The position numbers and the translations under genes are program-made. The notes under the pieces were generated by a model. The model was not told where the DNA came from, searched no databases, and saw only the letters and a program-made list of their open reading frames with translations. A DNA stretch of 38,221 nt from Sandaracinaceae bacterium (GTDB lineage Bacteria; Myxococcota_A; Polyangia; Polyangiales; JAFGIB01). Shown here in pieces: positions 13,962-23,800 of the stretch; positions within the stretch are counted from its first letter, which is position 1, and every line of letters begins with the position of its first letter. Location of the stretch: contig JADGRF010000080.1 of the NCBI GenBank assembly GCA_017881055.1, forward strand, positions 1 through 38,221, read 5' to 3'.

Positions 13962-16091
13962 ATGAAACGTCGTGATTTCTTGAAAAGCGCAGGCTGCTTC
14001 GTAGCCAGCGCGAGCTTCACCGGATTGCTCGGCTGCAGCAGCGACAGCAGCGCGGCCGACAAAGCCGGCGCGTATCTGTTCGCGCAAGGCGTAGCGTCCG
14101 GCGATCCCCGCGAGCTTTCCGTGATGCTCTGGACGCGTGTGGAACGCAGCGGGAAAAAGCCTAGCCAAGCTCCGATCGAGCTCGTGCTCGAGGTCGCCAG
14201 CAGCGACGATTTCAAGACACTGCTCGTCAGTAAAGACGTGACGGCAAGCGCAGCCAGCGATTTCACCGTGCGTGTGCTGGTCGAGAAGCTGACAGCTGAC
14301 ACCACGTACTACTACCGCTTCCGCGCAGGCGCCGACGAGAGCCGCGTGGGCCGTACGCGCACCGCGCCATCGCCCACGGCAGACGTGCCGGCGCGCTTTG
14401 CCTGGGCGTGCTGCCAGGACTACTCGGTGAACTTCTACGGTCCGTACCGGCAGCTGTTGAACGACGACCTGGCGGCCAAGCCGGAAGATCAGCTGCAATT
14501 CGTGATGCACATCGGCGATTTCGTCTACGAAGCGCGCAGCGCCAGCTACGAGCTGGCGGTCGATGACCAGCTCGCGTCGCGCATGCTCGTGCAGAAAGAC
14601 GGCAGCATGCGCCGGGTGCCGGAATTCCCATCCGGTGGCGCGAAGACCGCGACCGGCGCGAACTACGCATCCAGCGTCGACGACTACCGGCACTTGTACA
14701 AATGGTACCTGGGAGATGCCGACCTGCAGGACGCGCGTGCGCGCTGGCCGTTCATCAGCGTCTGGGACGATCACGAGTTCACCGACGACTGTTGGCAGAC
14801 GCAAGCGAACTACATCAACGACGCGAGCACCGACGAGCCTTCGCAGAAACGTCGCGTCGCCGCGAGTCAAGCCTGGTTCGAGTACGTGCCGACCGCGCTC
14901 GACGATGCAGAGCCCGCCGATGGCGTCGCGCCCGAAGCGCAAGACTTCAAGTTCGTGAAGGTCGAGGACGCGCCCTACACCGAGACCGTGGATGTGACCG
15001 AGCCGAACAACGTGAAAGCGATCTCGGCCATCACGATCTTCCGCAACCTGCGTTGGGGTAAGCACGTGGATCTCGTGATCACCGACAACCGCTCGTACCG
15101 CAGCGACCACGCGCTCGCGGAAGAAGTCACGAAGGGTGACCTGCTCGTGTTCCATCCGCGTGCGGCGCTCGCAAAAGACGCGGTGAACATCGCGGATGCC
15201 GGTCGCACGGCCAACGGTGGTAAGCCGCCCGACATGGCGCTCAGCTACCAGAACACGCGCAAGAATTCACCACCTGGCACGATGCTCGGCGCTGCGCAAA
15301 AAGCCTGGTGGAAAGACGTGATGAAGGCGTCTGACGCCACGTGGAGGATCTGGGGCAACAGCGTGCCGCTCTTGCGCATCCTGCTCGATACGAGCGACGT
15401 GAAGCTGATCCCGCACGACTTGATCCTCTCCGCGGACGCCTGGGACGGCTACAACACCGAGCGCAAGGAGCTCATGAAGTTCCTGGCCGACAACCAGATC
15501 GTGAACGTGGTCTCGCTTTCCGGCGATCATCACGCGAACTACGCTGGGGTGATCTACGACGACTTCGACGCCAAAAAGCCGCAGCCGGTGATGGTGGACC
15601 TGTGCTGCGCGGGGATCTCGTCGAACTCGCAGTTTCACGAAGTAGGTCGGGCGTTGGATAGTGGGGTTCCGGCGGCGCTTGCTTCGGCCGTCGTTCCGGT
15701 CAAGCGCTTGATCACCTACGACGCGACCATGTTCGGCGGCGACAAGGCCGTGGTGAATTTCAACTGCTTGATTCGCTACGGGAGCCACGCTGCGAATGTG
15801 GCAGCTGACACGAACGATCTCGATAAGATCGAGGCGGCGCGAGATCCCGCGATCAACGCGCACCTGCGCTACGCCGATGCGCGGGCGACCGGCTACGGCC
15901 TGTGCAGCGTGACCAAGGACGGCGTCACAGCCACGCTCGTGACGATCGAGCGCAGCTTCGAGGATCTCGGCGACACGAGTCCGGGTATTCGTGGCACCGC
16001 GACGTTCACGGTGCCTAAGATCGAGAAGCTCGCGGACGTGGACTTGCCGGAGCCGATGCTGACAGGCATGAAGCCTTTTCCGCTGCGCTAA
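13962..16091 (+). CDS. phoD: PhoD-family alkaline phosphatase/phosphodiesterase, Tat-exported
   Basis: The product is 709 aa; GAGG lies seven bases before ATG 13962. The N-terminus carries a Tat motif (MKRRDFLKSAG) and also a lipoprotein-like cysteine (GLLGC). A small N-terminal fibronectin-like domain (residues about 40-150, FAQGVASGDPRELSVMLWTRV, TTYYYRFRAG) precedes the metallophosphatase core. That core shows FAWACCQDY, MHIGDFVYEA, WDDHEFTDD and SGDHHANYAG, the expected Fe/Ca ligands in order. The length is greater than typical (about 520-580 aa) because of insertions around residues 200-240 and 330-400. It hydrolyses phosphomonoesters and diesters outside the cytoplasm. No Pho box was identified. 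It faces a Tat-exported amine oxidase. Confidence 0.93.
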   Translation: MKRRDFLKSAGCFVASASFTGLLGCSSDSSAADKAGAYLFAQGVASGDPRELSVMLWTRVERSGKKPSQAPIELVLEVASSDDFKTLLVSKDVTASAASDFTVRVLVEKLTADTTYYYRFRAGADESRVGRTRTAPSPTADVPARFAWACCQDYSVNFYGPYRQLLNDDLAAKPEDQLQFVMHIGDFVYEARSASYELAVDDQLASRMLVQKDGSMRRVPEFPSGGAKTATGANYASSVDDYRHLYKWYLGDADLQDARARWPFISVWDDHEFTDDCWQTQANYINDASTDEPSQKRRVAASQAWFEYVPTALDDAEPADGVAPEAQDFKFVKVEDAPYTETVDVTEPNNVKAISAITIFRNLRWGKHVDLVITDNRSYRSDHALAEEVTKGDLLVFHPRAALAKDAVNIADAGRTANGGKPPDMALSYQNTRKNSPPGTMLGAAQKAWWKDVMKASDATWRIWGNSVPLLRILLDTSDVKLIPHDLILSADAWDGYNTERKELMKFLADNQIVNVVSLSGDHHANYAGVIYDDFDAKKPQPVMVDLCCAGISSNSQFHEVGRALDSGVPAALASAVVPVKRLITYDATMFGGDKAVVNFNCLIRYGSHAANVAADTNDLDKIEAARDPAINAHLRYADARATGYGLCSVTKDGVTATLVTIERSFEDLGDTSPGIRGTATFTVPKIEKLADVDLPEPMLTGMKPFPLR

Positions 16092-16109
16092 GAGCCGCTC
16101 TCAATACCC

Positions 16110-17735
16110 TCAAGCAACGAACGAGCGCGCGTGAGTCGTGCGCTGCGTCAAGCCAATCGCTTCGAAGATCTCGTCGGCGGCGCGCTCGCCGGACTCGGCG
16201 GCGCCTTCCATGTAGCCTTGGAAGCTCGCGCTCGTGTGCTCGCCGCAGAAATGCAGGTTGCCGACCTTCGCGCCTTCGCTGCCCGACCACCCGGCTTGGC
16301 CGGGCAGGTAGCACGCGTAGCTGCCCAAGCAGAACGGCGCGCTTGGCCAGTGCATGCGCAGTGCGCTGCCGTCTTTGTAGGCCGCTTGCGCGCCGGGGAA
16401 CACGGCGTCAATGTCCGGGAGAAATGCGCGCATGCGATCTTCGGCGCTACCTGCGCCGGATGCGAGCCCGGCCTGGCCACCGAGGAATACGGTCAGCACG
16501 CCGGACTTGCCGGCTTGCTTGCGCGAGGTGTCCCAGAGGCACTGCGGTGAGCCTTCGGTGAACGCCGAGCCGCTCGCGTGGTCCTGCTCCAGCCAGATAC
16601 GTGAGCTGAACTGGCCGATTACCTTGGCGTTCGTGCCGTAGCCGAGCGTTTGAATCATGGTTTGTTTGTCGCTCGGCAGCTCCGCGTCGAGCTCGACACT
16701 ACGCAGCATCGTGAAGGGCAGGGCGAGCACGACTTTGTCGAACGTGGCTTCGATGCTACTGCCGCTGCGATCGAGCGTGAGTTGCAGCTTACCCGTTGCA
16801 AGCTTCTTCACGCGCACCAGGCGTCGATCCAGCTCGAGCTCCGCCTGCAGCTTGCCGGCGAGCTTGTTTGGAAACGCGTCGTTGCCGAGGTGCGTGTGGT
16901 AACGCTCGTCGGAGTCACCGAAGATGCGGAACGGATCGGGCGTCCCGGCGTCGATCATCGAGAGTAGGTTGAACGCCGACTGTTCTTCCAGCTCGCGGCC
17001 GAACTCGCCGATGTACGCCACCTTGATCACCTGCGCGAGCACGGGGTCGACGTCGGGCACGCTGCTCAGGTACTCCGCGATGCTCATGGCATCGAGGTGG
17101 GCGAAGGCGTCTTTGTTCTTGGCCGCCGCCTTCACGTCTTTCTGCATCTGCGCAGCGAGCGGACGGAAGCTTTCCGCGAGCACGGACGGGAGCACGTTCT
17201 TGCCGCCGAAGAAGTACGTGTCGGCGCGCGTGTCGGCCGGATAGTCCTTGACCTCGTCGAGCGCCAGCCCAAGCTCTTTCGCGAGCCTGCGCAGCGTGTA
17301 GTGGCCGGTGTCGATCAGCTCGCCGCCGAGCTCTGCGAGCTGCCCCTCGGCGAGCTTGCCGCGCGCGCTGAGCATGCGCCCGCCGGCGCGGGTGGCGGCG
17401 TCGTAGAGCGAGACGCGCACACCGGCTTGCTTCAAACGATAGCCGCAAAGCAGGCCCGCGATGCCTGCACCGACGATGCCCACGTGCACGTCGCTCGCGT
17501 GGTCTTCGCGTGCACAGCCCGAGAGCGCGTGGCCGGCTCCGAGCGTGCCGAGCGCCGTCAGCGCGGTCGCCGAGAGCTGCATGAAGCGACGACGGCCAAG
17601 CGCAACGCCCGCCGCCTCGTGTGTCAGTTGCTCGAAGTGCGCGCGCGTTTCATGCAGTGGGACGCCGCGGGCGTCGGCGTGCAGTGCCAGCTGGAGTTGC
17701 CGGCGAAGCGCGGCGAACGGGCGAGTGCGGGCCAT
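16110..17735 (-). CDS. Tat-exported flavin monoamine oxidase family protein
   Basis: The product is 541 aa. A cytoplasmic-looking lead of about 45 residues, common in this myxobacterial group, comes before the Tat motif RRRFMQLS (48-55), a hydrophobic stretch and a possible lipidation cysteine (LSGC). The FAD Rossmann site is VGIVGAGIAGLLCGYRL (GxGxxG at 89-94). It is followed by a second FAD motif (RAGGRMLSA), and the C-terminal flavin signature is NLHFCGEHTSASFQGYMEGAAESGERAA. This matches amine oxidases that oxidise amino acids or polyamines with release of H2O2. The substrate is not readable. It converges on the PhoD gene with 18 bases between stops. Confidence 0.92.
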   Translation of the reverse strand: MARTRPFAALRRQLQLALHADARGVPLHETRAHFEQLTHEAAGVALGRRRFMQLSATALTALGTLGAGHALSGCAREDHASDVHVGIVGAGIAGLLCGYRLKQAGVRVSLYDAATRAGGRMLSARGKLAEGQLAELGGELIDTGHYTLRRLAKELGLALDEVKDYPADTRADTYFFGGKNVLPSVLAESFRPLAAQMQKDVKAAAKNKDAFAHLDAMSIAEYLSSVPDVDPVLAQVIKVAYIGEFGRELEEQSAFNLLSMIDAGTPDPFRIFGDSDERYHTHLGNDAFPNKLAGKLQAELELDRRLVRVKKLATGKLQLTLDRSGSSIEATFDKVVLALPFTMLRSVELDAELPSDKQTMIQTLGYGTNAKVIGQFSSRIWLEQDHASGSAFTEGSPQCLWDTSRKQAGKSGVLTVFLGGQAGLASGAGSAEDRMRAFLPDIDAVFPGAQAAYKDGSALRMHWPSAPFCLGSYACYLPGQAGWSGSEGAKVGNLHFCGEHTSASFQGYMEGAAESGERAADEIFEAIGLTQRTTHARSFVA

Positions 17736-17765
17736 GTGCCGCGCAACGATACCACCGAGCGCGCT

Positions 17766-17801
17766 GCGGGGGAGGGGCTGCCTGCCCGCGGCCCCGCCCG
17801 C
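17766..17801 (-). terminator. GC hairpin downstream of the giant repeat gene
   Basis: An imperfect hairpin (GCGGG/CCCGC outer stem, GGGGC/GCCCC inner stem, separated by an internal loop) lies 28-63 bases after the giant gene's stop and before the next gene on the same strand. It has no T-run, so terminator activity is only a possibility. Confidence 0.3.
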
Positions 17802-17828
17802 CGCTACGAACGTACGATCGCGATCCCT

Positions 17829-20800
17829 TCAGGGCTCGACGTCGCAGTTCGCATTGCATCCGTCGCCGTTCACGAGATTGCCGTCGTCGCAGCCCTCCGC
17901 GCCTTCGACGGTGCCGTTGCCGCACACGCTCACGCTCGGCTCGAATTCGCAGAAGTAGGGCAGGGAGTTCCCGCAGCTGAGGTCGTTCCAGGTGCCGTTG
18001 CCGTTCCACATGTGCACGCAGTTCTCGCTCGTGCCGCCGTTGGGCTCGCCGCCTGCGAAGCCGTAGTAGCCGACGGCCTCGCGCGTCACCGACTGGAAGC
18101 CGGCGCCGTTGTGGTCCTGCTCGTAGGCGATGTCGTGAAAACCGATCCACGTCCACGTGCCGCCCTGCTCGAGGGAAACGAGAATCGAGCTCTCGCTGTT
18201 CGTGGTCGGCACCGCGAGGTGACCGCCCTTGCTCACGCACGACGCCGCCGCCGTCACGAAGTCCAGGCTCTGGTCGTAGCGCGCGTAGCAGTGGTTGGTC
18301 GTGGTGTCGAGGACGGCAGCCCCTGCTCCGGTGCCCCGCGCGCACGGCAACAGACAGGTCGACGTGCAGCTGTCGCCGTCGGCCGTGTTGCCGTCGTCGC
18401 ACTCTTCGCTCGGGTCGACGATGCCGTTGCCGCAGGCGCTCACGGTGCAGTTGGTGTCGCAGCCGTCGCCGTTGACGCCGTTGCCGTCGTCGCACGCCTC
18501 GTTGAGGCCGGCCTGTTGGATGCCGTCGCCGCAGAACTCGTTCATGCAGTTCGCGTCGCAGCCGTCGTTGCTGACGGTGTTGCCATCGTCGCACTGCTCG
18601 CTGCCGCCGACCTGACTGTTGCCGCAGGCGCTCACGGTGCAGTTGTTATCGCAGCCGTCGCCGTTGGTCGTGTTGCCGTCGTCGCAGATCTCGGTGCCGG
18701 TCACGATGCCGTTGGTGCAGTATGTGCCGCGGCAGTTGCTGTCGCAGCCATCACCGTCGACGGCGTTGCCGTCGTCGCACTCTTCGCCGCCGGCGGTGAC
18801 ACCGTTGCCGCAGGCGCTGACGGTGCAGTTGTCGTCACAGCCGTCACCGCTGACGCTGTTGCCGTCGTCGCAGACCTCGCCGGCGGTCACGAGCCCGTTT
18901 CCACAGCCGGTCACGGTGCAGTTGTCGTCGCAGCCGTCGCCGTTCGTGGTGTTGGCGTCGTCGCACTGCTCACCGAGCGCGAGCGCGACGTTCGTGGTGT
19001 GAGTCGCGCCGTCGTTGAGGTAGCCGTTGCACAGGTACGTATTGCGGCTCGAAGCGCCACCGTTGTTGGCATCCAGGATGATGACTTCCTTGGACGACGT
19101 GCCGTACTGGACGGTCGCGATCGCCCACGCCAGGTCGGAATTCACGCTGACACCGACGACGTTGTTGCCGGGTTTGAAGGCCTTCAGAATCGCGGGATCG
19201 GTCTCGGTGTACGTCCCGACCGTCTCGCTGCAGCTGCAACTCGTGCCCGTCGCGGGCGAGGCGATGGTCGCCCCGTTCGCGGTGAAAGTGATCGGCGAGC
19301 CGTTCGTGCAGGTGGTGAGCCACTCGAACTTGACCGAGCTCGGGAGGTCGACGTCGGTCACGCCGTTGCCGCACTCCACCTGGCAGCTCGACGAGCAGCC
19401 GTCGAAGCTCTGCGTGTTCCCGTCGTCGCAGGTCTCGCCCGCGGTCACGACGCCGCTGCCACAGCCGGTCGGCTTGCACGTGCTGTCGCAGCCGTCGCCG
19501 TCGGTCTGGTTGCCGTCGTCGCAGAGCTCGACGCCCGTGAAGGTCACGTTGCCGCTCGCGGTCTGCAAGCCGGCGTTGTAGGCGTAGCTGCTGGCGCAGA
19601 AGTTGGGGTTACGCGCTTGTGCGTCACCGCCGCCGTCGGCATCGAACAGCACGACATCCGTGGTGGCGAGCGTGGTCTTGATCGTCGCCACGGCCCAGTT
19701 CAAGTAGCCGTCTGCTTGTACGGCGAAGCTGTTCGAGCCCTTCTTGATCAGAGCCAGCACCTTCGGGTCGGTGATGCTGAGCTGTTGAATGGTCTCGTCG
19801 CACACGCAGCTGCCGCCGCTCGCACGTTGCACGATCTGCGTGCCGTTCACGTAGAAGCGCAGCGCGGCGTTGTTCGAGCACGAGCTGAGCCACACGAAGT
19901 CCAAGGAGTCGACCTGGTTGCGGTTGTCGACGGCGCCGTCACCACAGTACTCGAGCTTGCACGTAGCGCCGCAGGTGTCGCCGCTGACGTTGCCGCCGTC
20001 GTCGCACTCTTCGCCGAGGCCGGTCTGAACGACGCCGTCACCGCAGATCTCCGGCACGCAGTTGTTGCAGCCGTCGCCCGCTGTGGTGTTGCCGTCGTCA
20101 CAGGCCTCGGCCACCAAGCCGAGGTTTGCCGTACCGCTCTGCGGTCCGGGGTAGTCGTTGTATCCGGCGTTGCACCAGTTCGGGTTGCGCGCCTGGGCGT
20201 CGCCGCCGCCGTTGGCATCGAACAGCACGGTCTGCGTCTGCAGCGCGCCCTGGAACACAGTACCCACGGCCCAGGCCAGGTCGCCCTGCATGTCGACGGT
20301 GAGCTGGTTCGAGCCAGCCTTCAGCAGGCGCAACAGGTTCGGATCCGTGATCACGACCGACTGGATGGTCTCGTCGCAGGTGCAACGACCCGACGCGGCG
20401 CCCTGATAGGCCATCGTTCCGTTGATGTAGAACAGCACGCTGCCGCTGCCGCCGCTGCACGACTCCAGCCACTCGAACTTCAAGGCGCTGATGTCGCTCG
20501 ATGTGCCCACCAGGCCGTCACCGCAGTATTCCGCGGTGCAGCTCGGGCTGCAGCCATCGGCGGCGGTCTTGTTGCCGTCGTCGCACTCTTCGCCCGTCGT
20601 GACGATGCCGTTGCCGCAGACCTCTTTGTCGCACACGGCTGTGCAGCCGTCGCCGCCGACGAAGTTTCCGTCGTCGCAGGTCTCGGTGCCGGTGACGACG
20701 CCGTCGCCGCACACGCTGGCGCCGCTCTCGTACTCGCAGACGAACACGCCGAGGCTTGCCGTGCAGGGCAGATCGTTCCAAACACCCGGTCCGAAACTCT

Positions 20801-23800
20801 CGGCGCAATCCTCACCGCCTGAATCGTTCGGCTCGCCGGCGTTCCAGCTGTTGAACGTGCGGTTCTCGCGCGTGATGTTCTGGAAGGCGGCGCCGTTGCT
20901 GCCTTGCTCCACGCCCATATCGTGGATACCCAGCCACAGGTCCGAGCCGCCGCTGACGGCGGTGACAGTGTCGTTCTCCGCGCTCGAGTCGACCACCGGC
21001 AAATGACCGCCGTAGCCGATGCATGCGCTACCCGCCTCGAACCAGCTGCCGCCTTGATTCCAACGGGCGTAGCAGTGACCCGTGCTCGGATCGACCGCGA
21101 CGCTCGCAGGATTGAAGCCGCTGCCGCACGTCCACTTGCAGTTGTTCTCGCAGCCATCGCTGCCGACCGAGTTGTTGTCCTCGCACTCTTCACCGGTGTT
21201 CGGCGTGAGGATGCCGTTGCCGCAGGCCGTGAGCGTGCAGTTGCTGTCGCAGCCGTCGCCGTCGGTCTTGTTACCGTCGTCGCAGGCTTCGCCAGACGTC
21301 ACGATGCCGTTGTCGCAGGCCGTGAGCGTGCAGTTGCTGTCGCAGCCGTCGCCGTCGGTCTTGTTACCGTCGTCGCACTGCTCGCCGCTCGTGACGACGC
21401 CATTGCCGCACGCAGTGGTCAAGCAGCCTTGGTCGCAGCCATCGCCGTTGATGGCGTTCCCGTCGTCGCACTGCTCTTTGCCCGTCTTGACACCGTTCGG
21501 GCAGCCGGTTGGCGTGCAGTTGCTGTCGCAGCCGTCGTCGTCGGTGAGGTTGCCGTCGTCGCAGACCTCGCCGCGCGGTGCGATGACGCCGCCACTGGCG
21601 TTGCTGGCATAGCCGGCGACGCACAAGTCCGAGTTCAGCTGCAGGCCGTCGTTGCCGCCGCCCTGGTCGAACACCTCGATCGACGTGTCACCCACGTTGC
21701 TGTGCAGCGTGGCGACTGCCCAGGCGAGGTCCTCGGGGAAGTGTACGCCGATCGGGTTGGTGCCCGAGCCGAGCATCGTGAGCAGCCCGGGGTCCGTGAC
21801 GTCCGCCGACATGATCGTCGCAGCGCACGTGCAGGTCGCGTAGCCACCGTTCGGCTCGGCCAGCGTGTCGAGCACGACCGCGCCATCGATGTCGAAGGTG
21901 ATGTGATTGAAGTCGTTGTCGCAGCTGGTCACAAGCCACGTGAACGTGATGCCGGTGACGTTCGGCGCGAGCACGTCGTTGCCGCACGCGGTGACGGTGC
22001 AGTTGCTGTCGCAGCCATCGCCGTTGGTCTTGTTGCCGTCGTCGCAGGCTTCGCCCGAACTGACGATGCCGTTGGCGCAGGCGGTCTTCGTGCAGTTGGT
22101 GTCGCAGCCGTCGCCATCGACGAGGTTTCCGTCGTCGCAGCTTTCACCGCTCGTGACGACGCCGTTGTTGCATCCGGTGGGCGTGCAGTTGCTGTCGCAG
22201 CTGTCGCCGTCGACGAGGTTTCCGTCGTCGCAGAGCTCGCTTGCGGTGACGATGCCGTTGCCGCACGCGGTGGGCGTGCAGTTGCTGTCGCAGCTGTCGC
22301 CGTCGACGAGATTGCCGTCGTCGCAGAGCTCGCCCGCGCTGACGATACCGTTGTTGCAGGCCGTGAGCGTGCAGTTGGGATCGCAGCCGTCGCCGTCGAC
22401 TTGATTTCCGTCGTCGCAGGCCTCGCCCGCGGTCGTGATGTGATTGCCGCAGGCGGTGACGGTGCAGTTGCTGTCGCAATTGTCGCCGTCCACGGTGTTG
22501 CCATCGTCGCAGGCTTCGCCCGCGGTCTTGATGCCGTTGTTGCAGCCGGTCGGGGTGCAGTTGCTGTCGCAGTTGTCGCCCTCGACTTGATTGCCGTCAT
22601 CGCAGAGCTCGCCGCCGGCCTTGATGCCGTTGCCGCACGCAGGGATCGTGCAGTTGCTGTCGCAGCTGTCGCCATCGATGAGGTTGCCGTCATCGCAGGC
22701 TTCGCCGGTCGTCACGATGCCGTTGTTGCAGCCGGTGAGGGTGCAATTGCTGTCGCAGTTGTCGCCGTCGACGCTGTTTCCGTCGTCGCAGGCTTCACCC
22801 GCGGTCTTGATGCCGTTTCCGCAGGCCGTGAGCGTGCAGTTGCTATCGCAGGTGTCGCCGTCGACCTTGTTTCCGTCGTCGCAGATCTCGTTCGGCGCCT
22901 TGATGCCGTTGCCGCACGTGCTCACCGTGCAATTGCTGTCGCAGTTGTCGCCCTCGGTGGAGTTGCCGTCATCGCAGGCTTCACCGGCGGTCACGATGCC
23001 GTTGCCGCAGGCCGTGACGGTGCAGTTGCTATCGCAATTGTCGCCGTCGACCTTGTTGCCGTCGTCGCAAGCCTCGTTCGGCGCCTTGATGGCGTTGCCG
23101 CAGGCGCTGACGGTGCAGTTGCTGTCGCACGCGTCGCCCTCGACTTTGTTGCCGTCGTCGCAGGCTTCACCGGCGGTCACGATGCCGTTGCCGCAGGCGG
23201 TGACGGTGCAGTTGCTGTCGCAGTTGTCACCGTCGACCTTGTTGCCGTCGTCGCAGGCTTCGTTCGGCGCCTTGATGCCGTTGCCGCAGGCGCTGACCGT
23301 GCAGTTGCTATCGCAGGTGTCGCCGTCGACCTTGTTGCCGTCGTCGCAGGCTTCGTTCGGTGCCTTGACGCCGTTGCCGCACACGCTGACGGTGCAGTTC
23401 GTATCGCAGCCATCGCCCTCGACCGCGTTGCCGTCGTCGCAGGCCTCGCCGCTCGTGACGAGCCTGTTGCCGCATCCGGTCGGCGTGCAGTTGCTGTCGC
23501 AGTTGTCGCCGTCGATCTTGTTGCCGTCGTCGCAGGCCTCGCTGCCGGCGGTGATGCCGTTGCCACACGCGCTCGGCGTGCAGTTGTTGTCGCAGTTGTC
23601 ACCGTTGACCTTGTTGCCGTCGTCGCACTGCTCGCCGGTCGTCTTGATGCCGTTGCCGCACGCGGTGACGGTGCAGTTGCTGTCACACGTGTCGCCGTCC
23701 TTGGCGTTGCCGTCGTCGCAAGCCTCGCCCGCGGTCTTGATGCCGTTGCCACACGCGGTGACGGTGCAGTTGCTGTCGCAGTTGTCGCCGTCGGTCTTGT

